The notes: generated by a model not told the origin, from the sequence alone. Positions 26,019-34,554 are shown, numbered from the stretch's first letter. The stretch: DNA of 49,850 nucleotides from an uncultured Nitrospina sp. (GCA_937891765.1 CALAGQ010000068.1:1-49850), one strand, 5' to 3'. Program-made: numbers and translations.

Positions 26019-26965
26019 GCTTAACATTTCAAATTGCCATCGCTTTCATAGCCGATCTTTTACTGGGCGATCCCAAGGGCTACCCTCATCCAGTAAAAAT
26101 CATCGCACATCTGGCTCACGCGATGGAAAACTTTTCCCGTAATTTTTTTTCCAGCCTCAAGTTAGCCGGGATCATCACAACCCTAACCGTTGTCACAATC
26201 TCTTTTTTTACTGTCTGGATGATTATTCATGGACTGAACTCTGCTCATCCATGGCTGGGCTGGGCCGCATCTATTTTTTTCATCTATACCACCCTGTCTG
26301 TTCGAAGCCTCTTTGATGAAAGCCGACCCGTATTCCAATACCTTAAGGAAGCCGATCTCATCAAAGCCCGGAAATGTTTGTCAAATATTGTAGGTCGCGA
26401 TACCACCAGCCTGAAAAAAAACGAAATTGTAAGAGCCACAGTAGAAACGGTGGCAGAAAGTACTGTAGATGGAATCATCGCCCCACTATTTTTCACTTTG
26501 CTGGGCGGGGCCCCACTGGCGGTTGCCTACAAGGCCATCAACACCATGGATTCTTTATTTGGCTATAAAAATGAGACCTACCGGGAGTTCGGATGGGCTT
26601 CTGCCCGTCTGGATGATCTGGCTAACTGGTTTCCAGCCAGGTTGTCCTTGCCTGTCATCGCTGCAGGCGCGGGCCTTTGCGGATTGAGCGGCAAAAACTC
26701 CATGGCGATAGCATTTCGAGATGGTTCCAAACACCCCAGCCCGAACTCCGGTTTTCCCGAGGCGGCCATGGCAGGGGCTCTAGGAGTCCGACTCGGAGGG
26801 GCGAGTTTTTATTCCGGCGAACTCAATGAAAAACCATTCATTGGCGACAACTTGCGGGAGCCCGAATTATCCGACATCACCCGAAGCCATAAAGTTATGT
26901 TCACAACATCGATACTGGCATTGGCATTGGTTATTATATTCGAAGTGCTTCACAATCTTTTTTAG
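26015..26965 (+). CDS. cbiB: Adenosylcobinamide-phosphate synthase
   Basis: A 316-residue integral membrane enzyme (CbiB in Salmonella terms, CobD in Pseudomonas terms) that attaches aminopropanol (phosphate) to adenosylcobyric acid. The family marks are ADLLLGDPKGYPHPVKIIAH at the N-terminus, ETVAESTVDGIIAPLFFTLL, AYKAINTMDSLFGYKNE and AFRDGSKHPSPNSGFPEAAM. Four to five hydrophobic helices are visible. It starts in an ATGA overlap with cobD and ends in a TAGTG overlap with the tonB frame. Confidence 0.94.
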   Translation: MSLTFQIAIAFIADLLLGDPKGYPHPVKIIAHLAHAMENFSRNFFSSLKLAGIITTLTVVTISFFTVWMIIHGLNSAHPWLGWAASIFFIYTTLSVRSLFDESRPVFQYLKEADLIKARKCLSNIVGRDTTSLKKNEIVRATVETVAESTVDGIIAPLFFTLLGGAPLAVAYKAINTMDSLFGYKNETYREFGWASARLDDLANWFPARLSLPVIAAGAGLCGLSGKNSMAIAFRDGSKHPSPNSGFPEAAMAGALGVRLGGASFYSGELNEKPFIGDNLREPELSDITRSHKVMFTTSILALALVIIFEVLHNLF

Positions 26966-27978
26966 TGGTTAATTCAGAAATATCTATAATGCATATCAGA
27001 CGTTCAGGCCGAAATTTATTATCCCTTCCAATGGGGATCTCTGCGGGCATTCATGCTGTTTTGATAGTCAGCCTGATATTCTTGTCTTGGAATAAAATTG
27101 CTCCCAAGCCTGAAACTCCTCCGATAAAAATACAAAATGTTTTTCTTCAATCTGAAAAAGAAAATTCGCCGTCCAGGAAGTCTAATCCCGTTCCACAAAA
27201 ACAAGCTGCGGAAATGATTTCGAATTCGGTTAAACTGGTACCCGCAAAACAATATCAGCAGCCCAAACTGATAGAATTTTCACCCCATACACCTGCTCCT
27301 CTGGTGACTCAAACGATTCAGCGGACCCGTCCAGCCCATTCCAAGTCCCCCAAACCGCCTTCGCTATGGCGAGGAAAACTAGTGCTCCAAATCGCGACAG
27401 CGAATGCTTCACCTTCGCGCCAATTTTCTACTGCTTCCCCTCGTAAGGGGGTCACAGTCAGGACGGTTTCTGGAGAGTTGAATTACTCTCCCTTGAAAAT
27501 ATCTCCGGTGCGAGGGGTGACAACGGTAGAGCGTTGGATACCAACTCCCAAAACACAGTCTGTTCAAATAGCCTCTATACCCTCTGACTTCATCGATGAA
27601 AATGAGGAAAATACTGTATCAGCCTCTTTAAAATCCGGGCCTTCTGAGAAAGAAATGGACTTTCCCACCGAGGACCTGGAGTCTATTCGAAAAGGCTTCA
27701 CCTCCGGCGTGTGGGGCAGAATCGCGAAGGTCAGATATTATCCCAACCGAGCCAGAAAGCATGGATGGGAAGGAAAACCCGTCATAGAGTTTATCCTCGC
27801 CCGCAATGGCGATCTTTTAAGTTCTTCCATTACCCTGGCTTCTCCCCATAGAATTCTGGATGATGCAGCCTTGGATGCAATTAAAAGTGCCGTCCCCTAC
27901 CCAAAAATCCCAGAAGCTCTCAAGTTGGATTCGATTAGATTTAAGCTTCCCATTTCATTTATACTAGAGGAACCATGA
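26965..27978 (+). CDS. tonB: TonB family energy transducer
   Basis: A protein of 337 residues if started at the GTG at 26965, or 329 from the ATG at 26989. It has one N-terminal membrane anchor (about 23-42, ISAGIHAVLIVSLIFLSWN), then a proline- and lysine-rich stretch able to span the periplasm, and a C-terminal TonB domain at about 250-337. That domain has YYPNRARKHGWEGKPVIEF, ILDDAALDAIKSAVPYPKIPE and a final FKLPISFIL strand. TonB passes proton-motive energy to outer-membrane receptors, and the neighbouring btuB is the obvious client. No exbB or exbD is in the window. It overlaps the next gene in an ATGA. Which start is used cannot be decided from ribosome sites. Confidence 0.85.
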   Translation: MVNSEISIMHIRRSGRNLLSLPMGISAGIHAVLIVSLIFLSWNKIAPKPETPPIKIQNVFLQSEKENSPSRKSNPVPQKQAAEMISNSVKLVPAKQYQQPKLIEFSPHTPAPLVTQTIQRTRPAHSKSPKPPSLWRGKLVLQIATANASPSRQFSTASPRKGVTVRTVSGELNYSPLKISPVRGVTTVERWIPTPKTQSVQIASIPSDFIDENEENTVSASLKSGPSEKEMDFPTEDLESIRKGFTSGVWGRIAKVRYYPNRARKHGWEGKPVIEFILARNGDLLSSSITLASPHRILDDAALDAIKSAVPYPKIPEALKLDSIRFKLPISFILEEP

Positions 27979-28715
27979 TCTCGAACCGATTCACAATGAA
28001 ATGTTTTCTAGCCGGATTCCTCATTTTCGGTCTGGCTTCGTTTGCAGGTGCTGACGTTATCCAAGTGGACAGCAATTTCGATGGCAATCTGGATCAATGG
28101 CACCATAAGTCGGAGGACGGCCGTCTGCTGAAAATTGAGTATGACAAAAATGGGGATAAGAAGATTGACCAGATAGATATTTTTGAGGGGAACTCAAAAC
28201 CTATCCGAGTTGAATTGGACCGCAATTTAGACGGAACCCTGGATCAGATCCAACATTACTCCAAAGACTTCATCCTCGAGTATGTTGAGAAGGACTCCAA
28301 GTATTCTGGATTGATGGACTGGCGCGAAGTGTATGACTCGAACAACAAGGTAACGCGTCTGGAGACGGACGAAAACCAGGACGGTAAAATGGATGTTTTG
28401 CAATATTTTTCTGAAGACGGCCACATGGAACGAGTAGAGTATGACACTTCCCACGATGGACAAATTGACCGATGGGAAACTTTTGGTGCCAATGAAGCTC
28501 TGCTGTCAACCAGCTTCGATACAAACCAAGACGGAAGCCCGGACCAGTGGCAATACTTTAAAAATTCCACACAATTAAAAAATGTGGTGCACGATACAAA
28601 CTTTGATGGCAAGCCAGACCGTTGGGAATATTTTGACGATTCCGGAAAACTGGAACGCGTCGATATAGATAGCAACCATGACGGCAAGCTCGACATTGTC
28701 AAAAGAAGGAAGTAA
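27975..28715 (+). CDS. Secreted protein of nine 25-residue DxNxDG repeats
   Basis: A 246-residue protein with a signal peptide (about residues 1-26, probable cut after FAGA). The rest is nine units of exactly 25 residues, with the leading Asp at positions 32, 57, 82, 107, 132, 157, 182, 207 and 232. The unit pattern is DxNxDGxxDxWxYF, then a short charged turn and LxxVxx; examples are DSNFDGNLDQW and DTNFDGKPDRW. The D-x-N/D-x-D-G-x-x-D loop is the calcium-loop pattern of dockerin and thrombospondin type 3 repeats; unit 4 (DSKYSGLMDW) is degraded. Calcium binding is an inference. It overlaps tonB by four bases, so it belongs to the B12 operon. No enzyme domain is visible. Confidence 0.82.
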   Translation: MISNRFTMKCFLAGFLIFGLASFAGADVIQVDSNFDGNLDQWHHKSEDGRLLKIEYDKNGDKKIDQIDIFEGNSKPIRVELDRNLDGTLDQIQHYSKDFILEYVEKDSKYSGLMDWREVYDSNNKVTRLETDENQDGKMDVLQYFSEDGHMERVEYDTSHDGQIDRWETFGANEALLSTSFDTNQDGSPDQWQYFKNSTQLKNVVHDTNFDGKPDRWEYFDDSGKLERVDIDSNHDGKLDIVKRRK

Positions 28716-28725
28716 TTCCTCACTT

Positions 28726-29103
28726 ATGAAACAACACCTTATACTTTTCTCTGTTATTTTTGCTTTTTCATGCGCCCCAAAACCCACACTGGAAGTGCCG
28801 GAACCTTACAAAAAAGGGCAACAGTATTTTCACAGGGTCTGTTCCAATTGTCACGGGCCAGACGCGATGGGCAAACACACTCAGGCACCCAGCCTCATTG
28901 ACGAGGAATACCTTGCCAACAATTTCTCCGATGCAGATATCAGCGAGACCGTGCTGAACGGCACTGATAAAATGCCGTCACAGAAAAAGAATGTGACCCC
29001 TGATGAAATCAACGAAATCATCAAATACCTGCGTTATTCGCAAAAAGCAGCAGGACTCGAACCGGAAGAAAAGGAAGAAGAACCCGATCCTGATGCGAAT
29101 TAA
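28726..29103 (+). CDS. Lipoprotein c-type cytochrome
   Basis: A 125-residue protein with a lipoprotein signal peptide: hydrophobic residues 5-15, then FAFSC with the lipidated Cys at 16. One haem site, CSNCHG, has Cys 39, Cys 42 and His 43. KMPSQ supplies the probable axial Met 83. The last 15 residues are very acidic and end DPDAN. The fold is that of small class I cytochromes c. The start at 28726 gives the signal peptide directly, whereas an earlier frame start at 28678 would bury it. The stop overlaps the cobT ATG in TAATG. A small periplasmic electron carrier within a cobalamin operon is unusual. Its partner is unknown. Confidence 0.85.
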   Translation: MKQHLILFSVIFAFSCAPKPTLEVPEPYKKGQQYFHRVCSNCHGPDAMGKHTQAPSLIDEEYLANNFSDADISETVLNGTDKMPSQKKNVTPDEINEIIKYLRYSQKAAGLEPEEKEEEPDPDAN

Positions 29104-30194
29104 TGGTTTTGTCAACAAGCGAGTCACCCATGCTTGATATCATTCAAGACACCCTGAAATCAATACAACCCGTCTCTCCAATTCGGTTGAAGGGTGCACA
29201 GGCTCATCTCGATTCCCTCACAAAACCTCCGGGGAGCCTCGGCCTTCTGGAAGACCTGGCAAAAAAATATGCCGCCATCCGCGACACAGATCACCCTTCC
29301 ATTAACAAGAAATCGGTCATTATATTTGCAGCCGATCATGGCGTCACCGAAGAAGGCATCAGCGCTTACCCCGCTGAAGTCACTCCTCAAATGGTGCAGA
29401 ATTTTCTCGATGGCGGCGCCGCCATAAATGTTCTGGCAAGGCAGCAGAACGCCGAAGTATTAGTGGTAGATATTGGCGTTAACCATCGGTTTGCTCCGCA
29501 TCCTGATTTGCTGGATAGAAAAATAGCCTTCGGAACCCGAAACATGGCTAAAGAACCCGCCATGACCAGAACCCAGGCCGAGGAGTCCATCACCATTGGA
29601 ATTCAAATGGCGGCAGAACTCGCGGATAAAGGAGTAGACCTTCTGGCTACCGGGGAGATGGGAATCGGCAATACCACAGCCAGCTCCGCGATATTCTCTG
29701 TACTGAGCGGACTTCCCGCAAGTCAGGTTACAGGACGAGGAACAGGTATCGACGACAAAACTCTGGACAAAAAAATTGCTGTCATTCAGCAGGCCCTTGT
29801 CAGGCATACTCCCGACCCGGAAGACCCCATAGATATTCTCGCCAAAGTCGGTGGCTTCGAGATTGGCGGTATTATCGGCCTTCTGTTGGGCGCCGCCGCA
29901 CAAAATATTCCTGTTGTTGTTGACGGCTTGATTTCCAGTGCCGGGGCATCTCTGGCCATCAAGCTGAATCCCTCAGTCAAGGATTATATTTTTCCTTCAC
30001 ACCGTTCAGTAGAGCCTGGACAGAAGGTATTTTTTGATCTCATTGAGGCGCCCCCTCTTTTTGATTTAAAAATGCGCTTGGGGGAAGGAACAGGTGCAGT
30101 ACTGGCTTTCAGCCTGATAGAAGCGGCTGTGAAAATTTATTCCGAAATGGCGACTTTCCAAAGCGCTGGCATTTCAGACCGTGCCGAAGCCTAG
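29103..30194 (+). CDS. cobT: Nicotinate-nucleotide:dimethylbenzimidazole phosphoribosyltransferase
   Basis: A 363-residue enzyme that activates dimethylbenzimidazole, the BluB product, to alpha-ribazole phosphate using nicotinate mononucleotide. Family marks are LDSLTKPPGSLGLLEDLA, FAADHGVTEEGISAYPAEVT, FLDGGAAINVLAR, TGEMGIGNTTASSAI and the catalytic Glu in MRLGEGTGAVLA (about residue 328). A start at the second ATG, 29130, would give MLDIIQDTLKSI, closer to typical homologues, but the ATG at 29103 is coupled to the cytochrome stop. It is the last gene of the cobalamin operon, and a candidate promoter for dapL follows about 60 bases downstream. Confidence 0.94.
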   Translation: MVLSTSESPMLDIIQDTLKSIQPVSPIRLKGAQAHLDSLTKPPGSLGLLEDLAKKYAAIRDTDHPSINKKSVIIFAADHGVTEEGISAYPAEVTPQMVQNFLDGGAAINVLARQQNAEVLVVDIGVNHRFAPHPDLLDRKIAFGTRNMAKEPAMTRTQAEESITIGIQMAAELADKGVDLLATGEMGIGNTTASSAIFSVLSGLPASQVTGRGTGIDDKTLDKKIAVIQQALVRHTPDPEDPIDILAKVGGFEIGGIIGLLLGAAAQNIPVVVDGLISSAGASLAIKLNPSVKDYIFPSHRSVEPGQKVFFDLIEAPPLFDLKMRLGEGTGAVLAFSLIEAAVKIYSEMATFQSAGISDRAEA

Positions 30195-30223
30195 TAACTT
30201 CTCATATTTCCTTTCTTGCTTTT

Positions 30224-30281
30224 CAAGTTGTACAGAAATGGTTTTGAGCAACTTGACAGGGGTAAGGTTTTTGGCTAGATT
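30224..30281 (+). promoter_or_regulatory. Candidate sigma-70 promoter for dapL with an inverted repeat
   Basis: TTGACA at 30253-30258 and TAGATT at 30276-30281 are separated by 17 bases, a near-consensus housekeeping promoter about 55 bases before the dapL ATG. An inverted repeat with arms CAAGTTG (30224-30230) and CAACTTG (30249-30255) overlaps the -35 box. The arms could be an operator or a weak terminator stem for the cobT transcript. No T-run follows the repeat, so a terminator role is less likely. Confidence 0.55.
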
Positions 30282-30336
30282 GAACCCTTCCTTTAGACCT
30301 TAATTTAATCTTCTTCATTATAATTTGGAGTTTCAG

Positions 30337-31575
30337 ATGTCAGATGAAAGCTATATTCAATCCCTCTTTGCAGACCGCTTAGGCGGCAGTCAATTTGGCA
30401 AAGATACCAAGATTTATAAATTCGAAAAAATAAAAAGAGCCAAACGCGCGGCACAGGATGCCAATCCGGGAAAAGTATTATTCGATATGGGAGTGGGGGA
30501 GCCTGACGAAATGGCCGATCCCGGTGTTGTGAAAACCCTGCAACTGGAAGCAGAAAAACCGGAGAACCGGGGCTACACCGATAATGGTATCGAGGAATTT
30601 AAAGTCGCCGCCTGCAAATATATGAAAGATATTTTTGGTGTTAAAGGGTTGGAACCGGGCAAGCATGTCAATCACACCATCGGCTCCAAACCCGGCCTGG
30701 CGATGACTCCAGCGGTCTTTATCAATCCCGGTGATATCACCCTGATGACCGTGCCCGGCTATCCAGTTATGGGGACCCACGCTCAATATCTGGGAGGAGA
30801 GGTTGTTAATCTTCCTCTCACAGAAGCCAATCATTTTCTCCCTGACTTAAAGAGTATCGATTCGGCGACCCGTGCGAAGGCCAAAATTTTGTATTTAAAC
30901 TATCCCAATAATCCAACAGGGGCCACCGCCACTCGTAAATTTTATGAAGAAGCCATTGAGTTTGCCAGGCAGAATAATATCATCATCATCCAGGATGCGG
31001 CCTATGCGGCCCTGACCTATTCCGGAAAAACCGAGAGCTTTCTTTCGGTACCCGGCGCAATGGATGTCGGTGTTGAGTTTCATTCCCTTTCAAAGGCGTA
31101 TAACATGACGGGGTGGCGCATTGCCTTCATTGTCGGCAATGAACTTATTGTCAAAGGCCTTTCGCATGTTAAAGATAATGTAGACTCCGGCCAGTTCGCA
31201 GGCATCCAGAAGGCAGGAATTTATGCTCTGGAACACCCGGACATCACGAAACGAACCGTGGCCAAGTACAAGCGCCGACTAGCCATGCTGGTTGAAACCC
31301 TCAACTCTGTAGGGTTCAAGGCAAAAATGCCTGGAGGTTCGTTCTTCCTCTATGTGGGTGCTCCTAAAGGAATCAAGGGTGGGCGTAAGTTTGCTAATGG
31401 CGAAGAGTTTTCCCAGTTCCTGATCACCGAAATGCTGATTTCCACCGTCCCCTGGGACGATGTTGGTCATTATGTCCGGTTTTCAGCAACGTTCACAGCG
31501 AAAGGCGAGGCAGAGGAAACCCAGATCATGAAAGAAATCAAAGCACGCCTTTCCACCGTAGAATTTGAATTCTAG
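30337..31575 (+). CDS. dapL: LL-diaminopimelate aminotransferase-type enzyme
   Basis: A 412-residue PLP-dependent class I aminotransferase. It has the DapL-like features MGVGEPDEMADPGVV, GYTDNGIEEFK and SKPGLAMTPAVFINPGD. The substrate/PLP Asn-Pro motif is YLNYPNNPTGA, the PLP Lys is Lys 253 in SLSKAYNMTGWR, and the PGGSFFLYV segment is near the C-terminus. DapL makes LL-diaminopimelate directly from tetrahydrodipicolinate for lysine and peptidoglycan. Some close relatives act on other amino acids, so the substrate is an inference. GGAG at 30327-30330 lies 6 bases before the ATG and decides this start over a TTG at 30325. It stands alone with its own promoter. Confidence 0.8.
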   Translation: MSDESYIQSLFADRLGGSQFGKDTKIYKFEKIKRAKRAAQDANPGKVLFDMGVGEPDEMADPGVVKTLQLEAEKPENRGYTDNGIEEFKVAACKYMKDIFGVKGLEPGKHVNHTIGSKPGLAMTPAVFINPGDITLMTVPGYPVMGTHAQYLGGEVVNLPLTEANHFLPDLKSIDSATRAKAKILYLNYPNNPTGATATRKFYEEAIEFARQNNIIIIQDAAYAALTYSGKTESFLSVPGAMDVGVEFHSLSKAYNMTGWRIAFIVGNELIVKGLSHVKDNVDSGQFAGIQKAGIYALEHPDITKRTVAKYKRRLAMLVETLNSVGFKAKMPGGSFFLYVGAPKGIKGGRKFANGEEFSQFLITEMLISTVPWDDVGHYVRFSATFTAKGEAEETQIMKEIKARLSTVEFEF

Positions 31576-31687
31576 TGGAGTACCTCCTCAGGTAATGAGC
31601 CGCCAGACGTGAGGCCAGATTGCAATAGCTTTGACTGGCAAGCAAAGAGTTTTCTCGGCCCAATTGCTCACAAGCGAAAGCTAATGC

Positions 31688-32185
31688 ATGAAATATAATG
31701 CCTTCATTGGAATCGGCTCAAACTTAGGGATTCCATCTGAAAATTGCGAGAAGGCGATTCGTCTTCTCAATACTGTGTCGGAAATTGAAGTAGTGGCCCG
31801 GTCCAGCCTGTACGAGTCAGAACCCGTTGGCAAAACCGATCAGAACTGGTTCGTCAATGCTGCCGTCGCCTTGAAAACTTCTCTGACTCCAGAAGCATTA
31901 CTCGACGCGGTTTTTAAAATTGAAAAGGTTTTCGGAAGAAAACGGCTGGAAAAGTGGGGGCCAAGAGTTATCGACTTGGATTTACTGGCTTATGAAGACC
32001 GTGTGATTGATTCTACTTCCCTCACACTCCCCCACCCGGAAATGACGAAAAGGCGTTTTGTTCTTTTACCGCTCAGCGAATTCGCCGGGGATTATTTGCA
32101 TCCGCTGGAAAATAAGACCATTCGCGATCTGCTAAAAGAACTTCCGGAAATCCCCGAAGTCATAAAAATTTCATCGGCTTCATAA
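31688..32185 (+). CDS. folK: 2-amino-4-hydroxy-6-hydroxymethyldihydropteridine pyrophosphokinase
   Basis: A 165-residue folate-pathway enzyme that transfers pyrophosphate from ATP to the pterin alcohol before dihydropteroate synthesis. The family motifs are present: FIGIGSNLG at the N-terminus, SSLYESEPVG, NWFVNAAVAL, FGRKRLEKWGPRVIDLDLL with the metal-binding aspartates, and LPHPEMTKRRFVLLPL. It is monofunctional, since no FolB or FolP domain is fused. Its end overlaps the end of the convergent thiI gene by 6 bases. The ribosome site is weak. Confidence 0.93.
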   Translation: MKYNAFIGIGSNLGIPSENCEKAIRLLNTVSEIEVVARSSLYESEPVGKTDQNWFVNAAVALKTSLTPEALLDAVFKIEKVFGRKRLEKWGPRVIDLDLLAYEDRVIDSTSLTLPHPEMTKRRFVLLPLSEFAGDYLHPLENKTIRDLLKELPEIPEVIKISSAS

Positions 32186-33367
32186 ATCATCCACCTTGAT
32201 GATTTCCATCCGTTCGAGAGCGTTATCGCTCAGCTCTTGCCAAGGAATTTTTCCCTCATCCCTTTCCAGAAATGGAATCTTGCTCCGGGTCACCGGATTC
32301 TTAGGCATGAAAACCGAACAGCAATCGGGTTGCGGCTCAATACTGACTTCATAAGTGCCAATTTCTTTTGCCTTGTTGATGATACTTTCTTTATTCATAC
32401 CGATTAAAGGTCGTAATACACTTAAGGACGTGACACACGAAACGGCGGCAAGATTTTCCAGGGTCTGTGAAGCCACCTGCCCCAACGATTCACCGTTGAC
32501 CAATGCTAAACAGCCCTTACGCTCAGCAATTTCTGCTGCGAGGCGATACATCATTCGCCGATAGAGAATGATCCTGTTTTCCTCATTACAATGATCTCGG
32601 ATAGCTCCCTGCATCTCCTCAAAGGGAACCACATACAAGGTTGCTTTTGCCTGAAAATGATTGATCTTTTTTGCAAGCCTTAAAACCTTGTCATACCCTC
32701 CCCGGCCAAGAAAAGGTTGATTATCAAAAAACACAAAATGAACGCGGCACCCCCTGCACGCCATCATGAAAGCGGATACAGGGCTGTCAATCCCACCCGA
32801 TAGTAGGCAAAGCACATTGCCGGAACTGCCCACAGGGAGCCCGCACAGTCCCTGCTGACGATTATCGAAGACCACCGTTTCCGAACGTCCAATTTCTATT
32901 TCAAGAACATATTCCGCTTCAGTAATATTTACCGTCAACCCTTGCGGACTTAATTGCTTCATGATGCGCGAACCCACCTCAAAATTTACTTCGGGTGAGG
33001 TTTTGGGAAACGACTTTTCCGAGCGTCGCGTTTTAACACAAAACTTCAGAGAATCAGCAGACTCCAGCCGGGCTTCAATCCATTGGACTCCTAAAGCCGC
33101 GATCGCATCGAAATCAGAACTCATTGAGATTCCAATACTGAATGAAGCGATACCGGGAACAGCCTTCAACCTGATCGAACATTCCGCCGCGAAACTTGAA
33201 GGGATATCCAAAAAAATTCGGCCACGGGGCGAACTATACTGAATATCATCTGTGCCTGAAAGCACGCGTCTGATATTTCTCAGGAGACATTTTTCGAAAA
33301 ATTTTCTATTCCGTCCTTTGAGTCCGATCTCGTCATAACGGATCAAAACGGTTCTTCTTTCTGTCAT
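32180..33367 (-). CDS. thiI: tRNA 4-thiouridine synthase (ThiI), no rhodanese domain
   Basis: A 395-residue enzyme that adenylates U8 of tRNA and, in many bacteria, supplies sulfur for thiazole synthesis. Residues about 1-165 hold the ferredoxin-like and THUMP RNA-binding parts (IRYDEIGLKGRNRKFFE at the N-terminus). The PP-loop ATPase motif LLSGGIDSPVSA is at about 188-199. The E. coli C-terminal rhodanese domain is absent; the protein ends soon after QPDCCSVFMPKNPVT, and that Cys pair might take part in sulfur transfer (inference). It starts in an ATGA-type overlap with the cysteine desulfurase gene, which would supply the persulfide. Confidence 0.92.
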   Translation of the reverse strand: MTERRTVLIRYDEIGLKGRNRKFFEKCLLRNIRRVLSGTDDIQYSSPRGRIFLDIPSSFAAECSIRLKAVPGIASFSIGISMSSDFDAIAALGVQWIEARLESADSLKFCVKTRRSEKSFPKTSPEVNFEVGSRIMKQLSPQGLTVNITEAEYVLEIEIGRSETVVFDNRQQGLCGLPVGSSGNVLCLLSGGIDSPVSAFMMACRGCRVHFVFFDNQPFLGRGGYDKVLRLAKKINHFQAKATLYVVPFEEMQGAIRDHCNEENRIILYRRMMYRLAAEIAERKGCLALVNGESLGQVASQTLENLAAVSCVTSLSVLRPLIGMNKESIINKAKEIGTYEVSIEPQPDCCSVFMPKNPVTRSKIPFLERDEGKIPWQELSDNALERMEIIKVDDL

Positions 33368-34554
33368 CGATGTTCAGCTTTTTGCAAGAAGGTGGGATAA
33401 AGGGACTGGTAAGCATTTCCAAAAGCTTCCAGAAACTGGTCAATTTCTTCCGGGGTATTATTGCGGGAAAAAGAAATGCGCAAACTGCAACGCGCCTGCT
33501 CCTCGCTCAACCCGATTCCCATAAGGATTTTGGAAGGCTCTTTGGACTGGGCGCTGCAGGCACTACCAAGTCCAACAAAAATATCTTTTGCTTCCAGATG
33601 GTGGAGAATAACTTCTCCCTCGACAGGAGGAAAAGAAAAATTAACCATCCCCGGTGATTGGTGCATGCTATCTGCATCAATCAGCGAATTAAAAAGAATC
33701 TTCAACTCAGGTAGCCGTGCCTGTAAATTTTTCAGCCCGTCAATCAAATGCTGGCATAGACCCTGAAGATGCTTGTGAGTTTCCTCAGTTCTTGCCACAA
33801 CCTGCTGTATGGCTGTTTTCAGCCCTATTATCAGCGGCAAGGGAAGTGTGCCGGAACGAACTCCGAACTGTTGTTTCCCCCCATGCATTTGCGGATTAAG
33901 AACCAGTTTCGAATCATAGACCAGCAGACCGATGCCTTTCGGCCCATGAATTTTGTGACCCGAAATAGAATAACCCGCAAGGCCCTTCCACATCTTCGGG
34001 TCCAATTTGAGCTTGCCGATAGCCTGTACACCGTCCAGAAACAATCTTGTCTGCGCAGATTTTTTTGCCAAAGCAGAAATGATTTTCAAAGGATCGTTCA
34101 CCGTACCCAACTCATTATTCACATGTGAAAGGCAGAGAAGTCTCACACGATTTTCCTTCAAAACAGTTAATGAATCCAAGTCGAGCCGACCTTCCCTTTG
34201 AAAAGAAAGTAACGATAACGGTTCATTTCCGAACTGATTGAGGAATGTCAGGCTCTCGGTAACGCTTGGGTGCTCCAGTCCCAGGAAAGCAGTTTTCTTA
34301 TCCGGGAAACACAATCCCTTAATAAAAAGATTATTGGACTCCGTGCCACCACTGGTAAACAGAATACGGTGCGTTGAGGGTATCTGGAGAGTTTCGGCGA
34401 TGGACTGCGCCGATTTTTCAATGAAACCTTTCGCATCCAGCCCTATTTTATAGGGTGTCCCACTGTTCGCGAACAGGTCGCGCATGGCTACATGAACGCA
34501 CGCCACAACTTCCGCATCCATAGGGGTGGTGGCGGCATTATCAAGATAAACCAT
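33364..34554 (-). CDS. Cysteine desulfurase, NifS/IscS family
   Basis: A 396-residue class V PLP enzyme that takes sulfur from cysteine as an enzyme persulfide. It begins MVYLDNAATTPMD. The TSGGTESNN motif at about 68-76 binds PLP phosphate, and the PLP Lys is in YSISGHKIHGPKG at about 201. The sulfur-accepting Cys is in GLGSACSAQSKEPS on a flexible loop. The FSRNNTPEEID tail is typical. A GTG at 34557 gives one more residue; I use the ATG at 34554. No iron-sulfur scaffold genes are linked. Coupling to thiI suggests a role in tRNA thiolation (inference), so a specific nifS or iscS name is withheld. Confidence 0.93.
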   Translation of the reverse strand: MVYLDNAATTPMDAEVVACVHVAMRDLFANSGTPYKIGLDAKGFIEKSAQSIAETLQIPSTHRILFTSGGTESNNLFIKGLCFPDKKTAFLGLEHPSVTESLTFLNQFGNEPLSLLSFQREGRLDLDSLTVLKENRVRLLCLSHVNNELGTVNDPLKIISALAKKSAQTRLFLDGVQAIGKLKLDPKMWKGLAGYSISGHKIHGPKGIGLLVYDSKLVLNPQMHGGKQQFGVRSGTLPLPLIIGLKTAIQQVVARTEETHKHLQGLCQHLIDGLKNLQARLPELKILFNSLIDADSMHQSPGMVNFSFPPVEGEVILHHLEAKDIFVGLGSACSAQSKEPSKILMGIGLSEEQARCSLRISFSRNNTPEEIDQFLEAFGNAYQSLYPTFLQKAEHR

